From Phaeotremella fagi (taxonomy: Eukaryota > Basidiomycota > Tremellomycetes > Tremellales > Phaeotremellaceae): a stretch of 64,000 bases of DNA. Shown here one piece after another: positions 11,838 through 25,066 of this stretch. Below the pieces are notes generated by a model. That model ran no database searches, was not told the DNA's origin, and worked only from the letters and a program-made list of their open reading frames with translations. The stretch is from assembly GCA_001599715.1 (NCBI GenBank), contig BCHU01000002.1, positions 186,001 to 250,000 on the forward strand, in the 5' to 3' direction. The position numbers and the translations under genes were made by a program. Within the stretch, counting starts at the first letter, position 1; each line of letters opens with the position of its first letter.

Positions 11838-12974
11838 ATGCCAAAATTCGATCCAGCAGTAGCTATCGGGTAAGTCATAAATCGAGAGTATCTTCGGCTG
11901 ATAATGGTGGTGAAGACCTTTCAAGGGTGGTCAAAGTATCGGTGTCACCGTACCGTATCTACAGGCTAGTCGACTTGGTCAACCGTTAAAGATTCATCCT
12001 TTGTTGGAATGTGTGACTTGGGATCCTAGTAGGTTTCTTCATAACTTCCAGTTTACGGTATTATATTTTGACTATCGAAGAACCTTATGGTGTGAGTTTT
12101 TTTTATTCACTGAATATTGGAATGATCAGAGGTCTTATACAGATAGAAATATTTGTCTTGGAATATCGTCGAGATACCCGCTTTGGCTTGTATTTACATT
12201 GATTACGATGACACGGCAACTGGTAAGTCTTTAATCCCTATCGTTGAACTCACATTTCAGAGTAAGTACAGTCACTTCTATCGACAACCGAGTTCACTTT
12301 CTGAAATGACTTTCAGATTGATTAAAGAACGATATCAACCTGCGACAAATCCTAAAGTGGAAGAATTACATTTATTACATATTGATACTGGGTAAGGAGA
12401 TTCGTTTGGAGGGTTTAACTGATGAAAAGATGGTCTATAAGAATAAGTAATGGATTAGGTGTAAAGTGAGTTACATACGCAACTTAAACAGTATCGGATT
12501 CGTGGCGTGGCTGAAACTTTTTTCTTAGTTTGACAGACGTCTTGCAAGGAATATTCGATTGTATGTCGAACATTATCTGTATGCATGATTAATAGAAACA
12601 GTTTTCGCTAGTCCACTATACGTGGATGAATTAGGAGAAATGCATCCGAGGTCAGTCAAACCAAAAAATAAATCTTCAAACAGGTTTCAAGCTGATATCA
12701 CAAACACAAACAGAGCGGTCCGAATCATGTAAGAAATAGCATAATTCTTAGATAACTGTGAATCTGAACCGACTAAAACATTACTTCTAGGGAACAACAA
12801 TATTTCGAAAAACGTTCACAAGGGTTTCAAGATGTTTTCACTGGATTCAGGAAATCCGACGCTTTACTCAACATGACGTATTTCAATGGGATTCGGTATG
12901 ATCCAGATAGATCTTTTGCGAAATTGAATTTCAAAGCTACGAACCTTTTGATACTTAGTTTAGGGAATTGTTAA
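11838..12974 (+). CDS. Unrecognised intron-rich gene
   Basis: Not recognised. The first exon MPKFDPAVAIG splices (acceptor GAAG) into PFKGGQSIGVTVPYLQASRL and GQPLKIHPLLECVTWDP. Later exonic blocks include IKERYQPATNPKVEELHLLHIDTG and the last exon QDVFTGFRKSDALLNMTYFNG, IRYDPDRSFAKLNFKATN, then LLILSLGNC-stop. At least six short introns are needed, and the frame between about 12030 and 12330 could not be fixed with certainty. No signal peptide or membrane segment. The coding signal at both ends is good; the function is unknown and a decayed middle cannot be excluded. Confidence 0.5.
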
Positions 12975-13312
12975 ATCACAGACCATCATACATACATAGA
13001 CATAAAATGAACTTAGATGTTATAGAGAATGAACTGATTTGTTGTTGATTTCGTAAGTATACATAGACATTACATCGAACCCAGTCTTAATCGCCATTAG
13101 CAAGCAACATGCCATCAAAATACCCATGTCAGCCCGGTTCAAAATTGTTTTCGATTAACGAAAAACAAATAAAAAAAAACGTGAAAGAATCTCCCATTGA
13201 CACCTCGTTCGGCCACCTTTCTCAAAAGGTTGATACATATAAGCATGAACCTGCTACTTTGTTTCTTCCTTATTTCTCTCCCCAAAGATTTGTTCAAAAA
13301 CACGAATAAATA
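12975..13312. other. Short intergenic region
   Basis: Holds the 3' flank of the unrecognised gene and the promoter/leader of the GPCR gene. Nothing else seen. Confidence 0.45.
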
Positions 13313-13516
13313 ATGACTCCAGATAGGGCAGCGGCGGTTCTGACTGTCACCCTATCTTGCATCATTGTCATTGGTAGTTTCTATATCGTTATTCGAAATT
13401 TTTTGGCTTTGCGTCATGAAGTCGACGTTGCTGATCATGGTGGTGCCAAACGATTACGAGCTATTTTGATTATGGGTTTACTGATTTCTGATGGTATCAT
13501 CGCGTACGTCCTATCG

Positions 13517-13547
<31 letters not shown>

Positions 13548-15567
13548 TTCAGTATACCTTTTCTATATATACAGACTGACCACCTGCACCTGCATTAGGA
13601 CCACATCTTTAGTCCCCGCTATGATGAGATTATCAGGTATAGATATCGTTGATGACCAATGTCGTGGTGCTGGATATGTACTCGCGACAGGTCTATGGTG
13701 GTATGTGATTGGCAATGATGACAGAACTGACGATAGGCAATATGGGTTTTCTGCCGTAAGAAGACTCAAATGATCGTCACTCACAACCAAGGCAATTGCC
13801 ACAACTACATATTTAGCACTTCGACATCCGTTATCATCTTTGAAACTTTGGGCTGAAACTAGGCTACAATGGGTTATTGCTATCATCGTTTCTATTGGTC
13901 TTGTGCAATCAACTTTATGGTTATGTCTTCGAGGTGTGAGTCTTGAGCTGCCTTGCCAGAATGTCCATGTGCTGATCGCCACACAGTATTCAAGTTGGAA
14001 GTAAGTTTTATAATTTTCTCCAAGTTCTAACTATGACTACAGTGGTTGTTGCTATTATGGTAAGAACGCTTCTCGTAAACCAATTGACCCCAGGTCCACC
14101 TTCATCCAGATCAGCCGAGTTGATGCAATTCCTACCAAGGTAAAGTGGCCATTTACCCGTCAAAACTAACCATCAACAGATTAATCTCTTCATTACTCGT
14201 AACAACAGTTTACACCCTTTTAATTCGTTTCCTCCGTCGTCCTGAATTAGGTACGACCTGTGTTCCAGCACAAGAAACAGTCAATCCATCTATGCCAAAA
14301 GAAATTCCACCCTGGGAAAGAGTGGCTTTCCCAACTTTCGCGCTCGAAGATACCGGTTCCTCAAATGGTAATGGAAATTCAAACGGTTTGGATTCAGAAT
14401 TGAAAGTTCAAATCATGAAATCTAGACGGATGTCAATTTTCTTACCTGGTATGGGTGATCATGACAAGAAGGAAAAAGAAAAAGATAAAGACAAAGATAA
14501 CAAGTCATTACATTTGTTCAATACATCTTCGACTTTCGAGACAAAAGTCGATGTTCCTTTGGCAAGAGTTGCGACCTTAGATCCATTGGAATCTTTACCT
14601 CCAACTGACACTCTTAACGAACTTGATAGAGTCAATACACCCCGTGGATCAACAGCGTCAGATATAACCTTAGCAGCAATCCATTTCAATCTACCAGAAA
14701 CCACTAAAAACAAACCAACACTCTTACGTTCTCATTCACTTTCACATCCACAGTTCAACGTTAAAGATTTGGACAGTACGGATGAAAGTGGTTTCGACGA
14801 TGATGTGGAAGATTTCAGAGGGATGTTGGATTTAGCTCCTGAACCACCTGCTAGATTGGGTAGAGCGAATAGTATCGCCGTACCTTATATTGGGGAGAAG
14901 ATTGGGATAAAGAAGAAAAGAAAAATGGAAACTTGGGGTACGACTTTGAGAAGTCGAACTACAAGATTTTTGATTTGGTTCCCAGCAGCTGTAAGTTTAA
15001 TAACCTAATTTGGCTTGAGGTAGATACTGAAAAATGTTGTTAAGCATTTGATACTCTGTACTATCACCATGTGAGTCATATTTCTCGTTTTTCCATTAAT
15101 GATTCTGATCTATCCAATTATAGAACTCGATTTTCATACACTGCAGAAGAACAACCTAGTGTTTTGACTATTGACATTTTGAGCGTTATCGTGACGTTAG
15201 CTCAGGGATTAATGAATTGTGTTATCTTTGGTAAGTAGGAGTGTAAAATGATCAAATGGATGAAGCTGATAACTCATAGGCTTGGTTGAAAGACGGTAAG
15301 TTACACAGTCAAACCCTTACTGAATCGAAAGAACCAAAAAAAGTTATAAGCAGGAAGTCGCTTCTCTTGATTCTTAGACGCAAGATCTGCCTCACAACTA
15401 CAACCCAGATAAATGTTTCTGCCACATGCATAAATCCTCATTTTAGAAGATCACATCTTACAATTGAAAAAGATAAGAATGAAGAGGAACGATGTAGAAA
15501 TTCCGATAAATTGGAAATACAGATAACTGAAATGCCGATCACTGAACAGAATGAAGTCATTCTATGA
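13313..15567 (+). CDS. Git3/cAMP-receptor-like G protein-coupled receptor
   Basis: Seven-helix receptor split by about eight introns. Exon 1 carries TM1 (VLTVTLSCIIVIGSFYIVIRN) and the start of TM2 (LIMGLLISDGIIA). The next exon has the extracellular segment and TM3 with DDQCRGAGYVLATGLWW. TM4 contains VIAIIVSIGLVQSTLWLCLRG. TM5 lies near 14190-14250 and is followed by a very long third intracellular loop (over 200 residues, Ser/Lys/Asp-rich). TM6 starts at TRFLIWFPAA and TM7 is VIVTLAQGLMNCVIFGLVERR. Such receptors in tremellomycetes sense nutrients and signal through Gpa1/cAMP, but the ligand cannot be told here. The last tail exon (to 15567) is inferred; the protein might stop just after ERR. 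Intron 1 holds a T run of over 20. Confidence 0.75.
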
Positions 15568-16955
15568 AAACTTTAACCGATGAATTAACCACATTCATCC
15601 AAATTCAATAACATTCAAATCAAATTGAATCAACTGTATTGAATACGATTATTCGGTTGGACTATAAAGTGAATACAATGAATGGTGGAACATGGCAAGT
15701 GAGACTTTTGTTGGTAGAAAAGCTATAAAAGATTAAGATTTCAATCGGCTGAGACATTTCTTTGGATGGTTCCTTGGCGTCAAAAGCAGCTGATAATCTC
15801 CGAGTGATTTCGCCTGGAAAAGATAAGTTGCAAGTTAAGCTAGTCTACGCCTTCAGCCTCTTTGTTGGTATCAGATCTGAAGGCTCTAAATTAAAGCTGT
15901 GTCCTGTGGTTGGAATGGCTGTAAGACATGACTATTTGACGGCTTAACATGGTGCATTCAAAATCTAATAAATTCACCTCATTCAGCGGCTTATCTCTTA
16001 TCGACAACAAAGTTAATGGGACCTGATTCTAAGCATCTGAACATCTAACAATTAACCTTTGAACCTGTAAACGTGCTGGCTGTGAGGTTACTTAGATGAA
16101 GGTACGATCGAAAAATTCCTTCAGTGTTGATGATGATGTTCTAGATGATGTTACATACATCATCTTTCAGATTTGGGGACTAGGTAACTGAGCGGCGTCA
16201 GCCACCGCCGAGAACCTCTTAAATTTGTAGGGTCCTCGTGACTTCCTCTCACGTTTCGCCATACTAAAAATCTATTCTGGCGGAACGGTAGAGGGACCCG
16301 TAAAGTAAGTTACAAAGATTTTCACAGTGCCTATGTCACAGGGTTCATGATTTTTTTTCTCTTGGACCCTAAGAACGTAATGTGTCACTGGATGTCGCAG
16401 AAAGAAAACGTTGACATGAACTATTTTTCTGCTTTGATCTTGGGTTTTTTGGGGGAAAGATCCAAATTCACATGTCCAACTAGTACTTCCTCTCACTTAT
16501 CAAATTTTCGTTGGAGTCGACGAAGGACTACGATTATCTCAGACATAACCATACTATATGGTTTGAGGGTTATCGAGTAACCTTTTTCCAACTACCCAAA
16601 AAAAAAAGACTCTCTCTCTCCTTCAACGACATCCTTCTTATAGTCTTAGATAGATAGTTTCCTTATTCACCACTTTTTCTTTCGATCTTATCGACCTGAA
16701 TCATATTATTTTAACTTTCTTTCCTTCATCCTAAAACAAAGTAAACAAAGGTCAAATAAACTTGTAAACCTCGCAAACCAAGTTTTTCTTCCTCTTTCAA
16801 ATAACCATCGAACTACTTCTTACTCCACAACTTCTCTTCCAGTCACTAGGTATAAAGAACGAACGAACAAGAGGTTTTTCCCAGGATCATCTCTTCCATT
16901 CGCCCTTTCATATCTTCAACCAAGAGAATTACTTGATAACATCGAAAACCAGATC
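15568..16955. other. Intergenic region and leader of the Ser/Pro-rich gene
   Basis: About 1.4 kb without a supported gene. From about 16600 the sequence is CT-rich and then A-rich, as expected for a core promoter and long leader of the gene starting at 16956. Confidence 0.5.
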
Positions 16956-19154
16956 ATGCCATTGTTCTCCTTCTTAACTCCCAAATCGAAATCAAAATCA
17001 AAGGATTCTTTTGAACAAGAAGAGAAGACGTTTGGTATCAAACGTGCAACCAAAGCGAAAAACAATTTCAACTACAGTCGACATCGTTCAAAGACACCAC
17101 CAACGATCTCAGAAAGAGATTCATCACTTTACACCCCGTCAAACAGATTCTCCGATTACAGCGATCATTCTTCCCCAACTGTATCTTCGAAATTTAACTC
17201 ACCAGCGACACCGTTCTATTCACTACCTTCATACGAATATTTCTCGACTGTCGAATTACCTCGTGTAGTTGATTTCTCTTTACCACCCCAACCGAAACAT
17301 TACGGTCAAGCTTGGGAAGAATTGTTCGACGAAGCGTATTTCAATTCTAGAGCTCACGACGACGCTGCTTATTCACAAGCTAGAGCTCGATTGACTACAC
17401 AGAGTTGTATCGGGGTTTCGACTTCTCAAATGTTAGCTAAACAAAGTAGGAGTCAGATGAGAAGTTTACGCATCGAGGTGAGTAACGTCTTATTGTCGGA
17501 AATTCTTCAATTTTCATTTTTGGTTTGGTTGGGTTGCTTTTATTACGTGAAAATCAATGTTCCTGTTATTCACTTGAATGTTCGTTGAATACGAAGATTC
17601 AGTGTTTCCTTGAATGAGATCTTCAGAAATCATTCATAAAAGGCTGAATCGGTGTGAGACTATGAATTGAACAAAACGTTCTCGCCCGTGGCGTTGAATT
17701 GAACAAGCTCAGTTCGGTGTCTCACTCGTTGTCCCTAGATGTTGTGGTTAATTTCCAAAATTTCTTTCTTTATTCCTTTCGTTGTTTACATCCTATCGTA
17801 ACATTGTTGTCGTTGCTACATTGTATCTTAGTACTTTGGTTGCGTTGACAACAAGTATCGCTGCTTGCTAAAATTGGGTTTAACTGCGTGGTTACTTGTG
17901 TAGTCGCACGTGGTTCCTCATAACTTTAAAGGGTCCGTGCGCACAGCATACACACACTCTGTTTACTCTTACTCTTGTTTCAATTTCCAACTCCACCTAC
18001 TTTCCTTCTTCCTTCTTCATGGTACAAAAAAGGTTTCTGCTTACACAACAAGCAGACTGAATACGAATCAGACGAATTCGATATGGATTCAACAACCACA
18101 AATACAATCAATCAAGCTCCAATTCCACCTCCAAGATCAAGACTTCGTTCCGTACCTGCACCTCGTGGAGTCTCTGATCCAACTCCGATCAACCGTATCT
18201 CACTCTATCAATTACCAGTTGACGAACCTTTACCTCAACCCTCGACACCTTCTTTATCATCTGGATCATCGAATGATGGAGATGCTGATGATGTCTCCCC
18301 TGAAATTCCTTCGTCATCGCCGGCTGTTCACTCTGCAAAGAGGTTGTCGCATACGGCTGAAGGTTTAGCTTCTTGGAGAAGAAGAAGGAGTGGTGGTGGT
18401 ATCGGTATTGAGAAGGATGAATTCAAAGTTAAAGATGGTGCGGCTAAACGTAAACCAAGTAGTGGAATCTATACACGTAGGTCATGTCGTTCAATTGATT
18501 GATTTAGTCATTGACGTATCCTTTTTAGCCCCTACTTTCCCTGGTCCATCAACCGTAACAAAATCAACACAAACTTCAAACATCTACACACCCAAACATT
18601 TGTCGAACTATCCAACTATCCCTCCAGTACCCACCCGATCCACATCAATGTCATCAGCAGGATCTTCACCTTCCGACGATGAAATCCCTTTAACACCTGG
18701 AACACCAGTCACACCCATAACACCTCATCACGGTAGATTCTCCGTTTCAATCTCATCAATCAAAAAACGAGTGTCTCATCAAATAAGTTCGTTGGATCTT
18801 CGATCTAACCACAACTCGTATTTCCCAAATTCATCACCGGAATCCGAACATCAATCGTATCACACTAGAAAACATTCACAGAATCTCATTTCTGGTCCAA
18901 CGAATCTAGTTCATTTAGGTAAAGGTTTGGGCATAGGTTTAGTCGAACGTGATGGCCAAACTGTTACTCCTCGACCTCAACCTCAACAACTTTCACGACC
19001 AACAAGTCAAACTTTTGTTTCGGTTCATAACAATTCAGAAAACGATCAAAAGAAGGAAAAAGTTTCAAAGAGGAAACCAGTCCCTCGACTTGTTGAACAA
19101 GATTTGATGGATGGAATGGGTAGATTGGATGTTAGTGTTGGTCAAGCTGTTTAA
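16956..19154 (+). CDS. Ser/Pro-rich disordered protein, function unknown
   Basis: Not recognised as a family. Exon 1 (to about 17477) encodes MPLFSFLTPKSKSKSKDSFE, a Ser-rich linker and a more ordered segment KHYGQAWEELFDEAYFNSRAHDDAAYSQARARL. A large intron of about 575 nt follows, then exon 2 (from about 18053: TEYESDEFDMD, PIPPPRSRLRSVPAPRG) and, after a short intron near 18477-18528, exon 3 with many S/T-P sites (LTPGTPVTPITPH) and the C-terminus LMDGMGRLDVSVGQAV. No membrane helices. The composition suggests a kinase-regulated scaffold or cytoskeletal/cortical protein; that is inference only. The CDS is supported by frame continuity over three exons. Confidence 0.68.
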
Positions 19155-19215
19155 ATGATTTTTGTCGTTTTGCTCAGTTCATTCTTTTGTTTCTACTTTC
19201 TACACTTTTGTGCTT

Positions 19216-19292
<77 letters not shown>

Positions 19293-22200
19293 TTTTTTTT
19301 TTTTTTTTCCCCCCCCCCCCCCCCCCCCCCCATTCCTGTTATGATCTTGGTCTTGGTCGACCGGCGATTATGTTACTTGTACAGTGTATTATATGGTCAT
19401 TTCTTCAATCAATTATATTTTAGTTGTCATTTTCTTATTTTCCCACTTTGAAATGTTTTCATAAAACTTTGTTTTCCTTTGATAGAGTAGTTGGAATGTA
19501 ATCATTTTAATATCAACTACCACTTGAAATCCTATCATACTCAAACGATCCATAAAGTCCACAACTCAACTGCGCAGCATAACAAAAAGACTTTGATGGA
19601 CAAAAGAACTCGTACGTCCATCCTACGGGATACCCGAAGAAATTGAATTGAGTCCGAAGCTTTAGAGTAAGTCAGGTGCTGAAGTGAGGACCGAAGAGTC
19701 ACTTTATGCTTTATTTGACATGACCTACGACATCTAGAGATCTTCTGTAACTCTCAAGCTAACGTTAACGTTAAAATCGGTCATGCTGTGCACGGTCAGC
19801 GGGATGATCTACCTACACCATGAACCAAAGAATTGAGAACGAACGGAAAACGCCACATGACACTGTTTACGCCTCTTCATTCAAACGGATATACCACTTT
19901 GGAGTATAGGTATCTCACTGTTTCTTCTAAGTAGTGATGATGATTACTGCATTGAACGGAGAATTCAAATGTACAATCGAAAGAAGACGAAAAGGAAAAA
20001 CGAACGGAGATCATTCACTTACATAAGTCATGTTAATGAAAAAATGTAAGGGAGATCTGCGCAGGACGTGGACGTGACGCAAGCAAGGCAAAGCAGAGCA
20101 AGCCAGTTTTTCATCCCTGATATCTTTGACTTATAGCTTGAACTAAGTAAACGGTCAATTGAAGGTTCCGCCTTCCCGGTACTAAGTTACTGTTACTGCC
20201 CTATTCACCTTTTGCCTTCCTGACAAGTTAAGCTCTATATTTGACCTTTCTTTCTGCCCCGCACCGTCCTAACACTGCACGTATGACACTGGATTGAGTT
20301 GTCCTTAATTCTTCAAGCCTTTGATATCATGGAGAATATCTCGCAAGAAGAATCAATCTTAAGCTTTATGTATTCCAAGTTGACTACCTTCACCTTAGTT
20401 ACGTGTTCATTCGACTAAGTTAACGTTAGTCTAGCTGTCATAAGGAACAAAGGGATCTTCGAATTAACCAAAAGTCTCTCAAAGGTTCTTGAATTATCTG
20501 GTTGTCTCTCCCAAACTTTACTCTTGTTCGCGTTGTCTTTCCATACATATTTTCTTTTTTACCCTGTACTTGACTTTTCTCTTTTTCGGCAGATTTGGTA
20601 ATTTCTTACTTTACTACCTTGTTTTTCCCCCCCGAAAGCCCCTTGACCTTTTTTACCTTGATCTTAAACTTACGCTTTACGTTTTTTTTTTATTTCTTTG
20701 TCTTTATTCTATTCTATTCCAATTCCCATAACAAAACAAACGGTTCTAAACCCGAACTTTACTTTCAAGTTTAGCAAAAAAAGAAAAAAGGGAGGTTCAT
20801 CAACTAGATTTTGAATTAAAACCAGTAGATCTTTCTCATTACTGCATTCCCAACTCTTCCCTCACCTCAATTCAAAGTCTTACGTCTTATTCCCTTGGGT
20901 GTCGCGCTTTATACATGTCACCAGTGTTTTATACCCACTATCATTCAATAAACCATCAACATTACTTCGGAATCTAAAACTAAACAACCACGACAACCTC
21001 GATTTCTTGTAGATCTAACTATTTTCTTTTACTTTTATCATCCATCCATCATATCTTTTTATCAATACTCATTTCACGGATACAACTTTGATTACACATT
21101 CTTTCTTCTTTGGAATCGTTGGGAGTTGATTGTATTTCATCTTTGGAGGAAATACTACGTGTTTGATATCGGACGAACAAATTCGAATCAATAAGGATTT
21201 GGCTCTTCCGCATTCTTTCTTTTGACACGGTCAGAAACACGACACAACACATTGGATCCAATCATTCTATTTTTATCTTATTGGGAGAACGCAGCAGTCT
21301 CACATCAATCAAAAAACTAAGACGACCAATTTCCAAATACCTTTTTACAAATCGTGAATAATCGACCGAAAAGAATACCAAACTTCCGGATTATCATATC
21401 AGTATAACTCAGAAACAACCCGAGGTGATCCTAACGCATCGTAAGTTTTTTTTCATTGTTAGTCTGTTCTTGGAGTGTATCAAGGGGTATGGGGACGTAG
21501 ATCTTGTTTGATCTGATTCCTGCTATTTTTGATCCTCGGCGGTATATCGCGATGACGGAGTTGGGGGGGGGGGGGGGTATTTTGATTGATTGATGTGATG
21601 TGATGCGGTGTGGGTTGTGAACTTTACAACCTTTACTGCGATTCAAGTTACACGATGTTCGGTTGCTTATCATGACTGGGCGTTGTGAAGGGATAAATCA
21701 CAACAGGGAGGGAGGAGGAGGACTGTGTACACGATTAACACATGTGATCGTCAATGTCAAATTGATCGTTTCAAGTTGATCGTTTTATGAGGGCTAGGTT
21801 GTCAAGGTGGAGAGGGGAGTCATGGGAGGGCAGGGCGTGAAGTCCAAAGATATAGCTCCGAAGAAGAAGGATGGAAGGAAGGATGGGAGCGGCATTGATC
21901 TTGATCATTGATTGGTGTGATGTGTTACACTACACAAATTGATTGATCGTTGATGGTTGATGGTTGATGCGATCTTTAACCTACTTTGACCCTTTTATAC
22001 GTCCGGGCATCAAACAGGATAGAAAAAGAGAAAGAAAAGAATACACAGTGAAAAGAACGGAATGCTGACTACATATTATATTTCATATTCATCTCACACC
22101 ATACCATAACTACCCTACTTCAACTACAACAACAACTCCATTTTCTGATCACATCTCACCCAATCGCATCCCACTTCATTCCACCTACGTCAACGCCCAC

Positions 22201-22475
22201 CCACCCACCCCCTCCCTCCCCATCCTTTAACGGTGATCGTCGTGTACCTTTCTTCTCCAACAACTCAATTCAACAACAACCACTCGACCTCACCTTTCCA
22301 CCATTCATCTAAATCCCTTTACATTCCCTCGTCACTCCCAAAACCCCCCCTTCTTTCTCGCACGCTCACCCTTTCTTCAAATCTATCATCGAAAACGATC
22401 GTCGCTTTGCTTTGATCTTTTTTGCTTTCCATTTAATATATCCCATCAACACTCAATCTGCTTTCATCGACATCA
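19155..22475. other. 3.3-kb gene-free stretch: C/T tract and long leader of the C2H2 gene
   Basis: No supported gene on either strand. It begins with a 115-bp C/T homopolymer tract just after the preceding stop. From about 20480 to 21440 the plus strand is C/T/A-rich with unspliced-leader character, and a GTAAGT donor occurs at 21441, so a non-coding first exon with an intron is plausible. A run of 15 G lies at 21563-21577. From about 22030 to 22475 the sequence is again a CA/CT-rich leader reaching the ATG at 22476. Confidence 0.45.
19217..19331. repeat. Compound homopolymer tract C47-T28-A-T16-C23
   Basis: Directly visible: about 47 C (19217-19263), 28 T, one A, 16 T and 23 C (to 19331). 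It is purely pyrimidine on the plus strand except one A. It starts about 63 bp after the stop of the Ser/Pro-rich gene, so it probably lies in that gene's 3' UTR. Exact lengths may be unreliable because long homopolymers assemble poorly. Confidence 0.9.
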
Positions 22476-25066
22476 ATGATGGCCACTTCGATCTGTTCTC
22501 CACCTTCACCACGTACTGTTATTCGTCCTGATCTCCATTCAACCTCACAGGAGAGGTATAGATTCTATCCACCCAGATCTCATCTTGCTTTGAGCATGAT
22601 CATCAACAACGGGGTTAACATGAATTCACCACCTTCTTCTTCAACACATCCTTCCGCTGCCGCTTCCGCTTTCGCACATAAGCAACATCCCTTACCACCA
22701 ACTTTTCATCAATCATATTCAGATCCATCAATGACGACTTCGTCTTCGCATCATACGACTTTGAATCCAGTCGTTACCAATCAAAGGCGATTATCAAGAT
22801 TCGATCCAATGGGTCACGAAGATGATCATGGTGAAGTATACGAGGATTTAGGTCCTAGGCATCCGTTAAGAAGGGTCACTGAAGAAGAAAGTAAAGGAGA
22901 TTTCACCTTACCAAGTATAAAATCTTTATTCGGTTCAGGTATGTTTGTGTACCAAAAACTTGAGCTAATAAAATCCAGATCATCATACCTCATCACCTAC
23001 AACAGCTATCCAGTCGATAGCATACCATTCCCCTTCTTTATCTTCATTCACTTCACCATCTGCTTCACCATCTTCATCGAGGACATCTAGATATTCATCC
23101 TTTGCTTCATCAATAGATACTCAACAATTTCAACCGGCCGTCACGACCTCGGGATGGTGGGCACCAGAGGAAAGACCTGCTTTACATCCTGTACCCGGTC
23201 GATCACAATCTTTCCCAACACCGATGTTTCTCGATGATCATGATTCGAAAAGACGTAGATCAGACCTTCCTTTACCAACCAGGGATCACGATGAAGCTGC
23301 AAGATTGAAATGGCAGGCTCAGAATAGAAACGCTTCTTTCCCAACTGGATCTATCTCTGGTCCATCAGCTCCTCCACCACCTCGAAATTATGTTCCAACT
23401 GTTTCAGCTAGAGGATCAATCTCTGGTCCATCCAGTACACCCATGTCACCTCCTTTAGAACGAGGCGGTGCTTTCGCTTTCAATCGTCGTGAATCAACTG
23501 TACCGCTCAACAGTCGAAGTTCATCTTTCAGTGGTCAACTTTCTAGATCTTTTGCTGATTTATCGGCAACGGAAAGAAATTCCGAAATGTTACCTCCGAT
23601 CTCAACTAGATCTCCTCAGTTGAATAATGATCGTCGACCATCCTTGATTTCACATTCTTTTTCTTCGGACGAGAAACCTCATTCCAGTTTACGTGAATCT
23701 TTTGGATCTTCGAGAAATAGTGTGACTCCAACTACAGAGGTTCCTTCTCGAAATACTACCAGACCATCTTCACCTGAACGAGAAAGACCTGCTGAACCGA
23801 TTAGAAGATCTTCGTTGACGGAACAGATTATGGCCAACTCTGGTGATGACGTTGCAATGGTGAACGGACGCTATCAGCCTCCAAGTGAAATCAACGTTCC
23901 ATCAGGTCCACTCCACGTCACTCAAAGTGTCGTCATGACCAAACCGTCTCTTTCTGGACCTGGTCATATATCGACACCGAATCCAATCTGGTCACGTAGA
24001 GAATCAACAGAATCTATCCATTCAACACCTGGAATATCCCTTAATTCCGATAACGAAGCTCCAACGTTATCTTTACGTCGGAATAGGATCGGTTCAAAGA
24101 ATGATAACAATGATAACGTGGAAGGTGATCCTATGAGAGGAATGGACATGTTGGCTGAATCTGCTAAACGAGTCGCTGATGCTGAAAGGGATAGAAAGGA
24201 TTCTGAAGAAAGAGAAGGTAGTCCTTCTGGTGAGAACGATGGGATGTTGATTGTTCCCGGCGCCGCTGGACCTAAATATGCTTGTGCATATTGTGCCAAA
24301 ACTTTCTCACGACCTAGTTCTTTAAGAATTCATACCTATAGTCGTAAGTGGAATTCGAGTATACTAAGAAGATTCTCACTAATCTTGTTGTATAGATACC
24401 GGTGAAAGACCTTTCGTGTGTAAAGAACCTTCCTGTAGACGACGTTTCTCCGTTCAATCGAATTTAAAAAGACACGCTAAAGTGCATCAACTTGGGAATC
24501 AGAACGGTAGTTCATCGAATTTATCGAGTCCACTCTCTCATTCATCTGGGATCAATCGTTTGGCTCCGAATGGGAACGTTCAAACGATCCATCATCCAAA
24601 TCCACCACCACCAGGTTTTTATAATCATGGTAGTCACGGTCATATGATGGGACCATCTGTACCCCGCCATCCTTTTAATGATGGATATCAGTTGTCTCCT
24701 TATGCGTTTGGTCCGCCAGGTTCAGCTCCAGGTCCAGCTCCAGGATCTGGCTTACAGTTACAACCTTCTCAACAACAGTACTCGTCTTTCAATCCTACGT
24801 CAGAGAGGTTCCCTCCACCATCTGAACATATGCAGAATCATTACAACAAGGAATTACAGAGACGGGATAGTGGTGGTTTACACGTTCTTCCTAATCCCAA
24901 TCCTAAAGAGGAGGAGAAGGATCATGATAAGGAAAGAGAGAAGGGACGGGATAAAGATGAGATTGAAGGTTGGAGTGGTGGTGAGGAAGAGGAAGAAGAG
25001 GAGAATGAAAATGAAGTGGATGAACTTGATGATGAGGATGGGAATGGGAGAGGTGAGCAAGAGTGA
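22476..25066 (+). CDS. C2H2 zinc-finger transcription factor
   Basis: Three exons. The N-terminal 580 or so residues are Ser/Pro-rich and disordered (SISGPSAPPPPRN repeats). Near residues 590-645 are two tandem C2H2 fingers: CAYCAKTFSRPSSLRIHTYSH, completed across a short intron (24343 to about 24396), then the linker TGERPFV and CKEPSCRRRFSVQSNLKRH. The TGERPF linker and the finger spacing are canonical for DNA binding. A basic/Pro-rich stretch follows and the C-terminus is highly acidic (EEEEEEENENEVDELDDEDG), a possible activation region. It resembles fungal two-finger regulators of the FlbC/Rsv2/Usv1 type but I cannot assign an orthologue. Its upstream region is the longest in the window. 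Confidence 0.88.
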
